31,871 nucleotides of DNA from Thioalkalivibrio sp. (GCA_003555285.1 PWGH01000059.1:1-31871); one strand, 5' to 3'. Numbered from the stretch's first letter, positions 15,994 through 24,281 are shown. Notes: generated by a model from the letters alone, not told the origin. Numbers and translations: made by a program.

Positions 15994-17357
15994 ACGCCAT
16001 GCCTCGTCGGCCGTGGTGAGATCGTCGAATACAGGTGTTGCCGTGTGGCCGGCACTCGATTGCTGTTACCCGGGGCGAACACCACCTGGAAGAGCTGCAG
16101 ATGGCCCACCCGGAAGGCCGCAATGGAACCGGCCAGGTACAGCTGCCAGGCCCGGGCGAATCCTTCGCCGTACTGCGTGACGACCGGCTCGCGCTGCAGC
16201 AGAAAACGCGCCAGCCAGTGTTCGAGGGTGGTGGCGTAATGCAGACGGAGGTTTTCCAGATCCAGCACTGAAAACGAACCGGCCTCGAACAGGGCCATCA
16301 ACTCCCGGCTGGCCGGCACGTAGGCACCGGGGAAGATCCGTCGTTCGATCCAGGCGTTGATCGGTCCCGGGCGATTGCGGCCAATGGTGTGAATGAGACC
16401 GAGGCCATCGGGGCGCAGGCAGCGCTGAATGACGCCGGCCAGCGCCGGATAGTGGGCCGGACCGACGTGTTCCAGCATGCCCACGGAAACAAAGGCATCG
16501 CATTCGCCGGTGATGTTTCGGTAGTCGTCCTCGATGTAGTCGATCTGGCCGTCGAGGCCCTCGCGGCGCGCTTGCTCGCGGGCCCAGATGAGCTGCTCGC
16601 GTGAGATGTTGAAGGCCCGGACCCGAACCCCGTGACGCTTGGCCATATAGCGGGCCAGGCCGCCCCAGCCACAACCGGCCTCGATCACCGTCTGTCCGGG
16701 ACGTAGCCGCAGCTTGCGGCAGATATGCTCCAGCTTGGCGAGTTGTGCCTGCTCGAGCGTGATTTCGGGATCCTCGAAATAGGCACAGGTGTATTGCATC
16801 GCCACCTGATCCAGCCACAGCCGATAGAACGCGTTCCCCAGATCGTAGTGATGCTGGATATTGCCGCGGGCACCGGTGAGATCGGCACCCTGCGGGGCCC
16901 GCTCCCGCCAAAGACGGGCCATCCACCCGCTACGCTGTCCGGGCGGGCCCCGATGCCGGTAGAGGAGCTCGAGCACGGCCACCAGATCGCCGATGACCCG
17001 CACCCGGCCCACCATGAAGAGATCGCCAAACGCGATATTGGGATTGCGCAGCAGCGCATACAGGGCCGGGCGGTCCGTGACCTCGATGGCATAGGGTCCG
17101 TCGCCCGGACCCACTGCATAGCCATCCCACAACTGCAGGCGCACCGGTGGTCGGCCGACCCCCTGATACAGCTTCGCCAGGAGCCAATGCTCCGCGGCCA
17201 GCGAACGGCCGGTGACCCACGACGCGAGCGGGGCTGACGGAGAGGAACGGAGCAGCGGCGACGAGCGAAGCAGCGACGGGCCCAGCGATGGAGATTGGGC
17301 TCGATCCAGCGGATTCGCCTGCCGCGGGGACGCACCTTCTGCGGATTGACAGACCAT
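15990..17357 (-). CDS. Cyclopropane-fatty-acyl-phospholipid synthase family methyltransferase
   Basis: A 455-residue SAM-dependent methyltransferase of the CFA synthase family. Features in order: a variable Ser-rich N-terminus with LLRSSP repeated, an N-terminal substrate domain, IQHHYDLGNAFYRLWLD, YTCAYFEDPEITLEQAQ (with the active-site-type Cys), the SAM loop VIEAGCGWGGLARYMAKRHG near 222-241, FNISREQL, MLEHVG with the conserved Glu, and HTIGRNRPG with the His and Ile that flank bicarbonate in E. coli Cfa. Key residues look intact, so it probably adds a methylene or methyl group to unsaturated phospholipid acyl chains. ATG 17357 has GGAGG 5 nt upstream; the earlier in-frame ATG 17369 contains that site. 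It is first of a two-gene overlapping operon with the flavoprotein. Confidence 0.88.
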   Translation of the reverse strand: MVCQSAEGASPRQANPLDRAQSPSLGPSLLRSSPLLRSSPSAPLASWVTGRSLAAEHWLLAKLYQGVGRPPVRLQLWDGYAVGPGDGPYAIEVTDRPALYALLRNPNIAFGDLFMVGRVRVIGDLVAVLELLYRHRGPPGQRSGWMARLWRERAPQGADLTGARGNIQHHYDLGNAFYRLWLDQVAMQYTCAYFEDPEITLEQAQLAKLEHICRKLRLRPGQTVIEAGCGWGGLARYMAKRHGVRVRAFNISREQLIWAREQARREGLDGQIDYIEDDYRNITGECDAFVSVGMLEHVGPAHYPALAGVIQRCLRPDGLGLIHTIGRNRPGPINAWIERRIFPGAYVPASRELMALFEAGSFSVLDLENLRLHYATTLEHWLARFLLQREPVVTQYGEGFARAWQLYLAGSIAAFRVGHLQLFQVVFAPGNSNRVPATRQHLYSTISPRPTRHGV

Positions 17358-17747
17358 ACCTTCCTCCATATCCGTCTGGCAGGATGAGTGACGTCCACAG
17401 GAAGCCCAACGATCGGAGCGCGCCCCGCAGTGCGCTGTTCAGGGCGCGGGATACGGGATCACGGGCAGTACGGGGCTACAAGCAGGAGACAAAAGGGCTG
17501 GAATTCCAATCACATGAAATGGAGTGTTTCAACCTCGACACTCTGCGTCAATGGGTATTACTGCGGTTAAAAACGGGTTCCCGGCGCCGTTTCAGGACCG
17601 AAATCCGAGCGCACCGAGTCATAGGGCTGCGTTTGCAACCCATCACAACATCCCTCCGGGTCGTGTCCAGCCATGGCCTTCAGCGCATGAACTGGTATAT
17701 CGTTCCATTGAACACCCGCGTTGCGGGATGACACAGGAGGACCGCGG
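17358..17747. other. Divergent intergenic region between cfa-like and zinc-uptake genes
   Basis: These 390 nt carry no convincing gene. The segment at about 17687-17708 includes GAACTGGTATATCGTTC, an imperfect dyad (GAAC and GTTC arms around a TATA core) located 45-60 nt before the zinc-cluster start. It is a weak candidate operator for a zinc regulator such as Zur, but it does not match the usual Zur box well. Nothing else stands out. Confidence 0.25.
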
Positions 17748-18422
17748 ATGTCGGCAAAACATCATGCCACGGGCGCACTACGACCCACCTTAGCGGGGCT
17801 ATGGGTCCTGGCATTGCTGGGTGCACCGGTCCTGCATGCCGAGGGCCCGATCCAGCGCGAACACGGCGCCCATGTGCACGGCGTGGCGGCCCTGAATGTC
17901 GCCATCGAAGACCGGTCGATCGCGATCGAATGGATCTCCCCAGCGATGAATCTCGTCGGTTTCGAGCATGCCCCGCGAACCGAGAGTGAACACCAGGCCC
18001 TGCACGCGGCTCGGCAACAGCTCGAGGCCGGTGACGACCTCTTCGAGTTTCCGCAGGCTGCGGGATGCCGCTTGATTCGGGCGGTTGTCGAAGGCGATCA
18101 ATGGCAGGATCCGCCGTCTGAGTCCACCACCGATCCTGCGGACACCCCCGAGCATGGGCATGAGCATGAGCATGGGCACGACCACGGGCATGGGCATGAG
18201 CATGGGCACGGGCATGCGCACAACCATCAGCCGGCGGATGATCACGCCGATGTACAGGCGATGTATGTCTTTGAATGTGCCGACATGACGGCGTTGCAGC
18301 GCATCGACATCACGGTGTTCACGCCCTTCCCCGCGACCGAGCGGCTGAATGTCCAGTGGATCGGACCCGCCGGACAGGGGGCCGCCACGCTGACCGCCGT
18401 GCAGCCGCGGCTGCGCTTCTGA
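17748..18422 (+). CDS. zrgA: DUF2796/ZrgA-type His-rich zinc uptake protein
   Basis: A 224-residue secreted protein: signal peptide with hydrophobic core LAGLWVLALLGAPVLHA, then EHGAHVHGVAALNVAIEDR, the diagnostic opening of DUF2796/ZrgA proteins, then WISPAMNLVGFEH. Residues about 134-160 form a His/Gly/Glu tract of alternating His (HGHEHEHGH, HGHGHEHGH, HAHNH), a likely zinc-binding loop encoded by a degenerate 6-bp repeat. In Vibrio cholerae the zinc-regulated zrg cluster includes a DUF2796 protein with an ABC transporter and a DUF3299 protein; the gene order here matches that arrangement. ATG 17748 follows AGGAGG by 7 nt. It is first of a probable operon with the next three genes and is likely zinc-repressed, though a clear operator was not seen. 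Confidence 0.85.
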   Translation: MSAKHHATGALRPTLAGLWVLALLGAPVLHAEGPIQREHGAHVHGVAALNVAIEDRSIAIEWISPAMNLVGFEHAPRTESEHQALHAARQQLEAGDDLFEFPQAAGCRLIRAVVEGDQWQDPPSESTTDPADTPEHGHEHEHGHDHGHGHEHGHGHAHNHQPADDHADVQAMYVFECADMTALQRIDITVFTPFPATERLNVQWIGPAGQGAATLTAVQPRLRF

Positions 18423-18426
18423 GCCC

Positions 18427-19158
18427 GTGCACCCCTCTGATGCGGCCTTGGAGGTCCGGGATCTCCGGTATCGCTGGACCCCGGGCGGCCCGAGGATCCT
18501 GGATATCGAGACCCTCTCGATTGCGCGCGGTGAACGGATCTTCATCCAAGGCCCCAGCGGCAGCGGCAAGAGCACCCTGCTGAGCCTGCTGGGCGGCGTT
18601 GCCACCCCTGAACCCGGTGCCGGCGCGATCCGTCTGCTCGGGCAACCGCTCCACACCCTGCGCCATGCGCGCCGCGACGCGCTGCGGGCCGACCACGTCG
18701 GCTTCATCTTCCAGCTGTTCAACCTGATCCCCTACCTCGATGCGCTGGCCAACGTCACCCTGCCCTGCCGCTTTTCCCGGGTCCGCCGGCAGCGGGCACA
18801 GGCGATGGGCGGCGTGGACGCCGAGGCCCGCCGCCTGCTCGATCATCTGGGGCTCTCGGACCCCGCGCTGCAGCGGCGCCTGCCCGGCGCACTGAGCGTC
18901 GGTCAGCAGCAACGTGCCGCCGCCGCGCGCGCCTTGCTCGGGGCACCCGAAATCGTGATCGCGGACGAACCGACCTCGGCCCTGGATGCGGATCTGAAGG
19001 AGGTCTTCCTCAGGCTCCTGCTCGCAGAATGCGACGCGCGCGGCACCACGTTGGTGTTCGTGAGCCACGATGGCACCTTCGCGCACCTGTTCGATCGCAC
19101 GGTGGACCTCACGGCGCTGAACCGCGCCGGGCCCGTCACGTCGACCGGGTCGCCTTGA
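18427..19158 (+). CDS. ABC transporter ATP-binding protein of the zinc (Zrg-like) cluster
   Basis: A 243-residue ABC ATPase of the LolD/MacB type. Walker A is GPSGSGKST (42-50), the Q-loop region is GFIFQLFNLIPYL, the signature is LSVGQQQRAAAARALL near 156, Walker B is IVIADEPTSALDAD near 177, and the switch His is in LVFVSHD. The usual LSGGQ has become LSVGQ. It starts at GTG 18427, only 4 nt after the zrgA stop, so it is very likely translated from the same message. MacB-type ATPases power mechanotransmission by their FtsX-type permease rather than a transport channel, so this complex may drive handling of zinc-binding proteins instead of simple import. Confidence 0.87.
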   Translation: MHPSDAALEVRDLRYRWTPGGPRILDIETLSIARGERIFIQGPSGSGKSTLLSLLGGVATPEPGAGAIRLLGQPLHTLRHARRDALRADHVGFIFQLFNLIPYLDALANVTLPCRFSRVRRQRAQAMGGVDAEARRLLDHLGLSDPALQRRLPGALSVGQQQRAAAARALLGAPEIVIADEPTSALDADLKEVFLRLLLAECDARGTTLVFVSHDGTFAHLFDRTVDLTALNRAGPVTSTGSP

Positions 19159-19205
19159 TGCCTTCGCGATCTTGTCCATCCCGAACTCGATGACCCAATG
19201 ACCCA

Positions 19206-20471
19206 ATGATCGCGATTCTGCAACTGGCCCTGCGTAGCCTTTACAACCGGCGCGGCACCGCACTGCTGACGGTCTTTGCCATCGGCCTGTCCGTGACACT
19301 TCTGCTCGGGGTGGAGAAGGTTCGCACCGAGGTGCGGGCGAGCTTTGCGCATTCGATCTCGGGGACGGACCTGGTGGTCGGCGCCCGCGGCGGTTCGATG
19401 CAATTGTTGCTGTATGCGGTGTTCCGTCTCGGTGGGGCCACCCACAACATCTCCTGGCAGAGTTATCAGGAGATCCGCGAACACCCCCGGGTGGCCTGGA
19501 CCGTTCCCTTGTCGCTGGGCGATTCGCACCGGGGCTACCCGGTACTCGGCACCACCGAGGCCTATTTCGAGCGCTACCGCTATGCCCGCACCCGCTCGCT
19601 GGCCTTTGCCGCCGGCGAAGCCTTTGCGGAACCCCTGGACGCGGTGCTCGGGGCGGAAGTGGCGGCGCAACTGGGCTATGACCTGGGGCAGTCGATCACT
19701 CTGGCCCACGGTACCGGTCCGATCAGCTTCGTCGATCATGACAACATGCCCTTTCGGGTGACCGGCATCCTGCAACGCACCGGAACCCCGGTAGACCGGA
19801 CGGTGCATATCACGCTGGAGGGCATGGAGGCCATCCATCTGGGCTGGCACAATGGCACACCGCCACCGCCCGGCCAGCGCCCGAATCCGGAGTCCCTGGC
19901 CGGCCTCGACCTGACGCCGACCGCGATCACCGCGTTTCTGGTCGGCCTGGACTCGCGGATGGCGACCTTCCAGGTCCAGCGCCATATCAATGACTACCGA
20001 GCAGAACCGCTGCTGGCGATCCTGCCGGGCGTGGCACTCGAGGAACTCTGGTCGCTGATGGGCGTTGCCGAACAGGCCCTGCTGCTGGTTTCGGGCTTCG
20101 TGGTGCTGGTCAGTTTGCTCGGCATGCTGGCCGTGATGCTGGCCGGGCTGCGCGAGCGCCGCCGCGAGATGGCCATTCTGCGTTCGGTCGGTGCCCGGCC
20201 GCGCCAGATCTTCCTGCTGCTCGCCAGCGAGACCCTGTTACTCGCCCTGTCCGGCATCGTTCTCGGGCTGGGATTGCTGTTTCTGACGCTGTACCTGACG
20301 CAGCCCTGGATCCAGTCGCACTTCGGCCTGCATCTGGCCATCCATGCACCCGGCCGGCCGGAGTGGAGCCTGCTGGGCCTGTTCCTGGCCGCGGCCCTGG
20401 TCGCCAGCCTGATCCCCGGCTACCAGGCCTATCGACACGCCCTCGCCGAAGGACTGATCGCCAAGATTTAA
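19206..20471 (+). CDS. FtsX/MacB-type ABC permease of the zinc (Zrg-like) cluster
   Basis: A 421-residue permease of the MacB/FtsX superfamily. One transmembrane helix near the N-terminus (TALLTVFAIGLSVTLLL) is followed by a large extracytoplasmic domain (about 40-280) with MacB_PCD-like features such as GTDLVVGARGG. The C-terminal FtsX domain has three helices, near 285-310, 333-362 and 380-405, with the conserved junction ERRREMAILRSVGARPRQIF. It pairs with the ATPase encoded 47 nt upstream. Its ATG lies in a small tandem repeat (ATGACCCA twice, then ATGATC) without a strong ribosome site, so the start is somewhat uncertain. The family works with periplasmic partners, consistent with the secreted proteins on either side. 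Confidence 0.87.
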   Translation: MIAILQLALRSLYNRRGTALLTVFAIGLSVTLLLGVEKVRTEVRASFAHSISGTDLVVGARGGSMQLLLYAVFRLGGATHNISWQSYQEIREHPRVAWTVPLSLGDSHRGYPVLGTTEAYFERYRYARTRSLAFAAGEAFAEPLDAVLGAEVAAQLGYDLGQSITLAHGTGPISFVDHDNMPFRVTGILQRTGTPVDRTVHITLEGMEAIHLGWHNGTPPPPGQRPNPESLAGLDLTPTAITAFLVGLDSRMATFQVQRHINDYRAEPLLAILPGVALEELWSLMGVAEQALLLVSGFVVLVSLLGMLAVMLAGLRERRREMAILRSVGARPRQIFLLLASETLLLALSGIVLGLGLLFLTLYLTQPWIQSHFGLHLAIHAPGRPEWSLLGLFLAAALVASLIPGYQAYRHALAEGLIAKI

Positions 20472-20616
20472 ATTCGTCTCCGGGGCCTCTGCCATGCGCT
20501 GGTCGAGACAGCCTCTCCAGGACGACGCCACCTGGCAGACGACAGGGCGATCCTCTACCATGGAAATAAGGTCGACGCTCCACCCGGCCTGATGATGTGG
20601 ATCGACCGGAGTTCCG

Positions 20617-21171
20617 ATGCAGCGCACCCCGCTTCGCCGTTTTTGGCCCAGTATCGCCATGCTGCTGTTCGCAGGGGCCGTGCTCGGCGGTTGCGCCCCG
20701 GAGCAGGACCGAACCTCGACCGGGACGGCGTTGGCGATCGGCTGGGATCAATTGATCCCGGAGGACTACGTGCCCGACGACACCCTGTCCGGACTGGATC
20801 TCAGCGGTTACGCGGACAACGACCCGCGCGCCATTGCACTCCTGGAGCAATTGCGGGCCTCCTGGCACGACACCCCGGTGGTGACCGCGCTGGATGGCGA
20901 ACGTATCCGTCTGGGCGGCTTCGTGGTGCCGCTCGAGAGCGACGGCACCTTCGTGACCGAGTTCCTGCTGGTTCCCTATTACGGGGCCTGCATCCATGTC
21001 CCGCCGCCGCCACCCAACCAGGTTGTCCACGTGCAGATGGATAGGCCCGGTCTGCGTGCCCGCCTCTTCGATGCTGTCTGGCTGACCGGCACCCTGCGCG
21101 CGCAACGCCATACCGGCGAGATCGCCGACGCCGGATACACCATGCGCCCGGACCGCGCCGAGTCCTTTTGA
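20617..21171 (+). CDS. DUF3299 lipoprotein of the zinc (Zrg-like) cluster
   Basis: A 184-residue predicted lipoprotein. A basic N-terminus and hydrophobic core lead to lipobox VLGGC with Cys26. The mature part contains the DUF3299 hallmarks: WDQLIPEDYVPDD near the start, IRLGGFVVPLESDG, then LLVPYYGACIHVPPPPPNQV with a conserved Cys and Pro run, and VWLTGTLRAQRH near the end. DUF3299 proteins occur at the end of zrg-like zinc clusters, and their exact role is unknown. ATG 20617 follows CGGAG. It lies 145 nt after the permease stop on the same strand, so it may be in the same transcript or have its own promoter. Confidence 0.87.
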   Translation: MQRTPLRRFWPSIAMLLFAGAVLGGCAPEQDRTSTGTALAIGWDQLIPEDYVPDDTLSGLDLSGYADNDPRAIALLEQLRASWHDTPVVTALDGERIRLGGFVVPLESDGTFVTEFLLVPYYGACIHVPPPPPNQVVHVQMDRPGLRARLFDAVWLTGTLRAQRHTGEIADAGYTMRPDRAESF

Positions 21172-21258
21172 TGTGCGCGTGACCACCGGTTCGCAGCCCC
21201 GCGCCCACACCCGTCAAGAAACTCGATAGGATCGGCGCTGGACGACAGGGGTAAGGGC

Positions 21259-21651
21259 ATGCACGACGTGACGTGGGTGATGCTGGGGTGCGCAGGCGGT
21301 GGGATGGCGCGTTTCTGGTTGTCGGGGGTGGTGGGCCGCCGCTTCGGCGAGCATTTCCCCTGGGGCACCCTGGCGGTGAACGTCAGTGGCGCTTTCGTCA
21401 TCGGCATCGTCGCGGCGGCGGCGCTGGCCGGTGCGGGGTCGCTCGGCGAACCCAGCGCGTGGTTCTTCGCCGGCATCGGATTCCTCGGCAGCTACACCAC
21501 CGTCTCGTCCTTCAGCCTGCAGACCCTGGCCCTGATGCAGGCCGGCGAGGGCCGACGCGCCGCCGGGAATATCGCACTGTCCCTCGGCCTGTCGCTGCCG
21601 GCGGCCGCCCTCGGCGTGCTGACCGGGGCCCGGCTCACGGGTCTGGCCTGA
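21259..21651 (+). CDS. crcB: CrcB/FluC fluoride channel subunit 1 (V82 variant)
   Basis: A 130-residue, four-helix Fluc-type fluoride channel subunit. Typical motifs: GGGMARFWLSG at the N-terminus, PWGTLAVNVSGAFVIG (with the pore Asn41), and GFLGSYTTVSSFSLQTL. In the last, the usual TTFSTF Phe box reads TTVSSF: Val82 replaces the first pore Phe while Phe85 stays. The second subunit gene starts 10 nt downstream, a layout typical of heterodimeric channels. Fluc channels export toxic fluoride. The 87 nt before it show no recognisable fluoride riboswitch. ATG 21259 has only a weak AAGGG site. Confidence 0.9.
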   Translation: MHDVTWVMLGCAGGGMARFWLSGVVGRRFGEHFPWGTLAVNVSGAFVIGIVAAAALAGAGSLGEPSAWFFAGIGFLGSYTTVSSFSLQTLALMQAGEGRRAAGNIALSLGLSLPAAALGVLTGARLTGLA

Positions 21652-21660
21652 ACCCTTCGG

Positions 21661-22185
21661 ATGACCGCACCGCCCCCATCGCAGCCGCCCCGATGGAAGG
21701 CCACCCGTACGCCGACGCTGCGGGATCCAGCCGTCGCGGGCCTCTCCCGGTGGACCGGCCGGGGCGGTTCGGCGCCGCTCTACCTGGCCGTCGCGCTCGG
21801 CAGCGCCGTCGGGGGGACGCTCCGCTGGGGGCTATCGGTTCTGATGCTGGTCGAGATGGGGCCCGGGTTTCCCTGGGGCACGCTGTTGGTCAATGTGAGC
21901 GGCTCCTTCCTGATCGGTGTCTATGCCGCGCTGTCGGGACCCGCGGGCCGGTTTCGGGCGAGCCCCCTTCAGCGCCATTTCGTGATGACCGGCCTGTTGG
22001 GCGGCTACACGACCTTCTCGATCTTCAGCCTGGAGACGATCCGACTCCTGGAAATCGGTCGCCTCGAGGCGGCGGGGCTCAATGTCGTCGTGTCGGTGTT
22101 CAGCTGGCTGGGCGCCGTCTGGCTCGGTTTCGTGCTCGGCCGCCGAATGAACCGGCACGGGCGACAGCGCGCGCCCCCAGGTTGA
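21661..22185 (+). CDS. crcB: CrcB/FluC fluoride channel subunit 2
   Basis: A 174-residue Fluc-type subunit with an extra N-terminal stretch of about 38 Pro/Arg-rich residues before the first helix. The core has ALGSAVGGTLRWGLSV, PWGTLLVNVSGSFLIG (pore Asn78) and GLLGGYTTFSIFSLETI with an intact Phe box (Phe119 and Phe122). Together with subunit 1 it probably forms a heterodimer in the inner membrane. The start ATG 21661 has a weak ribosome site; internal initiation nearer the first helix is possible. Translation is probably coupled to the subunit-1 gene, whose stop is 9 nt upstream. Confidence 0.9.
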   Translation: MTAPPPSQPPRWKATRTPTLRDPAVAGLSRWTGRGGSAPLYLAVALGSAVGGTLRWGLSVLMLVEMGPGFPWGTLLVNVSGSFLIGVYAALSGPAGRFRASPLQRHFVMTGLLGGYTTFSIFSLETIRLLEIGRLEAAGLNVVVSVFSWLGAVWLGFVLGRRMNRHGRQRAPPG

Positions 22186-22226
22186 TGTACGCGGGGTTGA
22201 TGAACGGGGGATTAATGCATGGAGGC
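22182..22226. repeat. Three imperfect 15-bp tandem repeats after crcB
   Basis: TTGATGTACGCGGGG, TTGATGAACGGGGGA and TTAATGCATGGAGGC follow each other directly, starting at the stop codon of the second crcB gene. The first two copies differ at three positions and the third is more diverged. No function is evident; it may be a slippage product. Confidence 0.6.
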
Positions 22227-22398
22227 CTCGAAGCGCAGCCTGCCGACGGGGTGCTCACACCCTTGACCGATCCGCCCAGCAGGCGGGATACTCGAAAAAA
22301 GCCAGGCATTCGACACGCGCCTGGCCCACATCACTGCGGCCATAGTAGACAGGCCGTCCACCATGCTTGTTTTCCTATCGCGACCATAGGAGGCAAGA

Positions 22399-23721
22399 AT
22401 GCGTGTTCTATTGCTCCTCTCGACCCTGGGGTCTGGCCATAAAAAGGCCGCCGACGCGATTGCAGAGGCCTTACGGGAACGGCGTCCGGACAGCGTCGTC
22501 CAGTCGGTGGATTTCTGGTCCCTGTTCGACCCCCAGGTGGCTGGCGCACTCCAGGAGGGCTACCTGGATGTCGTGACCGGCCAACCTCGATTGTATGACC
22601 GTCTGTATCATTTCGATGCCGCCCAATGGCGAGCCTTCTTTCGCAACCCGGACATTTCCGACGCGCTCGATGCCGTCTTCGAGCGCGGACTGCAGCGCTG
22701 GTTTCCTCAGCGCGGCCGCTTTCCCGCTCGGGGCGCCAATCTGGAACAGACCCTGCTGCTCCAGATCGTCGCCACCTTGCGCCGCAATACCGTGATCGGC
22801 GGGAATCTGGTCCGACGCAGCCTGATCCTGTGGCTGCACCGTCTGCTGATGAAACGACTGAAGCAGCGGATCCTCGACTTCTCGCCCGATGTGGTGATCT
22901 CCACCCAGATGCACCCCACCAGCCTGTTGTCGGCGTTGCGTCGAAACGGGGAGATGAACGACATTCCCGCCGTGGCGGTGCTGACCGATTACGGCGTCCA
23001 CGAGTTCTGGGTGCGAGCCGACATGGACCACTACTGCGTTGCTACCCAGGGCATGGCCGACACCTTGCGGGCCAGCGGCGTGACCCGGGCGAGCATCGCC
23101 GTTACCGGCATTCCCCTGCTCCAGGACTTTCGTCAGCCGTTGGAGTCGGCCGAGGCACGCCATCGGCTGGGACTGGACGCCGCCCGACCGACGCTGCTGA
23201 TCACCGGGGGAGGCTATGGGATCGGCGCGCTGGAAACGCTGGAACCCATACTGCGTGCCGGCCTGGATCATCAGATCCTGGTCGCTGCCGGTGGCCGGCA
23301 GGAGCTCGATCCGCGACTGACTCGGCGGGTGGCCGGCCACGACCACCAGGTGCATCTGTACCACGAACAGGTGGATATGCCGCTACTGGTGGCAGCGGCC
23401 GATGTCGTCATCGGCAAGCCGGGGGGGCTCAGCGTATCGGAGGCGGTGGCCTGTGGACGCCCGTTTCTGGCGGTGTGTTCGCTGGGCGGCCAGGAGGGCT
23501 TCAACGTGGCCTACCTCGAGCATCATGACATCGGCGGCGCCGTGGACCCCAGCACGCTGGTCGAACGCCTGCGCGAGTGGCGCGCGCAACCGGTCCTGCT
23601 CGAACAGGTTCAGGCCCGAGCGCGAAGCTTGGGTTGTCGCAATGGCGCGTTGGCAGTGGTGGATTCGGTGCTCAATGAGCACGGCGTCCGACGCTTCGAT
23701 CAACCCGGGCTACGGCCATGA
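22399..23721 (+). CDS. GT28-type glycosyltransferase (MGDG synthase / diacylglycerol glucosyltransferase-like)
   Basis: A 440-residue GT-B fold glycosyltransferase of the family that includes plant MGDG synthase and bacterial processive diacylglycerol glucosyltransferases. Hallmarks: LLSTLGSGHKKAADAI near the N-terminus, STQMHPTSL, VLTDYGVHEFWVRAD near 194, TGIPLLQDF, the glycine loop TGGGYGIGALE near 270, and the donor-binding GKPGGLSVSEAVACGRPF near 339. It probably transfers a sugar from a nucleotide donor to a membrane lipid at the cytoplasmic face. ATG 22399 follows AGGAGG by 6 nt. Its stop overlaps the next gene start by 4 nt (ATGA), making it the first gene of a coupled three-gene operon. 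Confidence 0.85.
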   Translation: MRVLLLLSTLGSGHKKAADAIAEALRERRPDSVVQSVDFWSLFDPQVAGALQEGYLDVVTGQPRLYDRLYHFDAAQWRAFFRNPDISDALDAVFERGLQRWFPQRGRFPARGANLEQTLLLQIVATLRRNTVIGGNLVRRSLILWLHRLLMKRLKQRILDFSPDVVISTQMHPTSLLSALRRNGEMNDIPAVAVLTDYGVHEFWVRADMDHYCVATQGMADTLRASGVTRASIAVTGIPLLQDFRQPLESAEARHRLGLDAARPTLLITGGGYGIGALETLEPILRAGLDHQILVAAGGRQELDPRLTRRVAGHDHQVHLYHEQVDMPLLVAAADVVIGKPGGLSVSEAVACGRPFLAVCSLGGQEGFNVAYLEHHDIGGAVDPSTLVERLREWRAQPVLLEQVQARARSLGCRNGALAVVDSVLNEHGVRRFDQPGLRP

Positions 23722-24281
23722 AACGGGCGGGCTGGTACCTGCTCAATCGCCTGTTCTGGGTAATCGAGCGGATCTACTGCCGCCTACATCGCCTGCGACC
23801 GGTCGGCCCCTGGTTGTATATCCAGCCCCAAACCTACCGCGGCCCGCCCCGCCGACTGGAGGACGCCACCCTGATCGAACCCGGGGACTCGGTCGCGGTG
23901 CTGCACTTCAACAACAGCAACCTGCAGCAGGCACAGCAGGCTGCAGGCCGAGGTCCAGGGGGGTTCCTCTTTGCCCGACTGATGATCCGGGCGCTGCAGA
24001 GCCTGGCCGAACAGGTGCAAAACGATCCGGCATTACAGTCGATCACCGGTTTTCATGGCATCACCTGGATTCCCCCGCACGGTCGCAAAGTGGGGTTCGA
24101 GGCCCGGCCGCTCCCGCCGACCTGGCGCACGCGCGTACGGGCCTGGTATTTCCGCGTATTGTTGTTCGCCTTCAGTCCCGCCACGGCACGGCGTATTCAG
24201 GGGCGCCTGCAGCCCCATGCCTTCTGGTTGTCGCGCGCACAATTGCTGCGTCATTTCGCCAATGGTCGGCGTCCGCGATGA
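23718..24281 (+). CDS. YkoP-like protein of the glycolipid operon
   Basis: A 187-residue basic protein without a clear signal peptide; residues 5-25 (GWYLLNRLFWVIERIYCRLH) may be membrane-associated. The stretch IEPGDSVAVLHFNNSNLQQA resembles the start of the YkoP-like domain, which in Firmicutes occurs in or beside polysaccharide deacetylases. I assign it by resemblance, not certainty. GITWIPPHGRKVGFEARPLP in the middle is the other conserved-looking stretch. The function of the domain is unknown. Both ends overlap neighbouring genes by 4 nt (glycosyltransferase before, deacetylase after), so the three products are almost certainly made together and probably act on one lipid or glycan. Confidence 0.55.
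   Translation: MKRAGWYLLNRLFWVIERIYCRLHRLRPVGPWLYIQPQTYRGPPRRLEDATLIEPGDSVAVLHFNNSNLQQAQQAAGRGPGGFLFARLMIRALQSLAEQVQNDPALQSITGFHGITWIPPHGRKVGFEARPLPPTWRTRVRAWYFRVLLFAFSPATARRIQGRLQPHAFWLSRAQLLRHFANGRRPR

Noticed and set aside
21172..21258. Possible fluoride riboswitch before the crcB pair
   Set aside because: The conserved fluoride riboswitch core and its pseudoknot-forming segments were not found in the 87 nt upstream.
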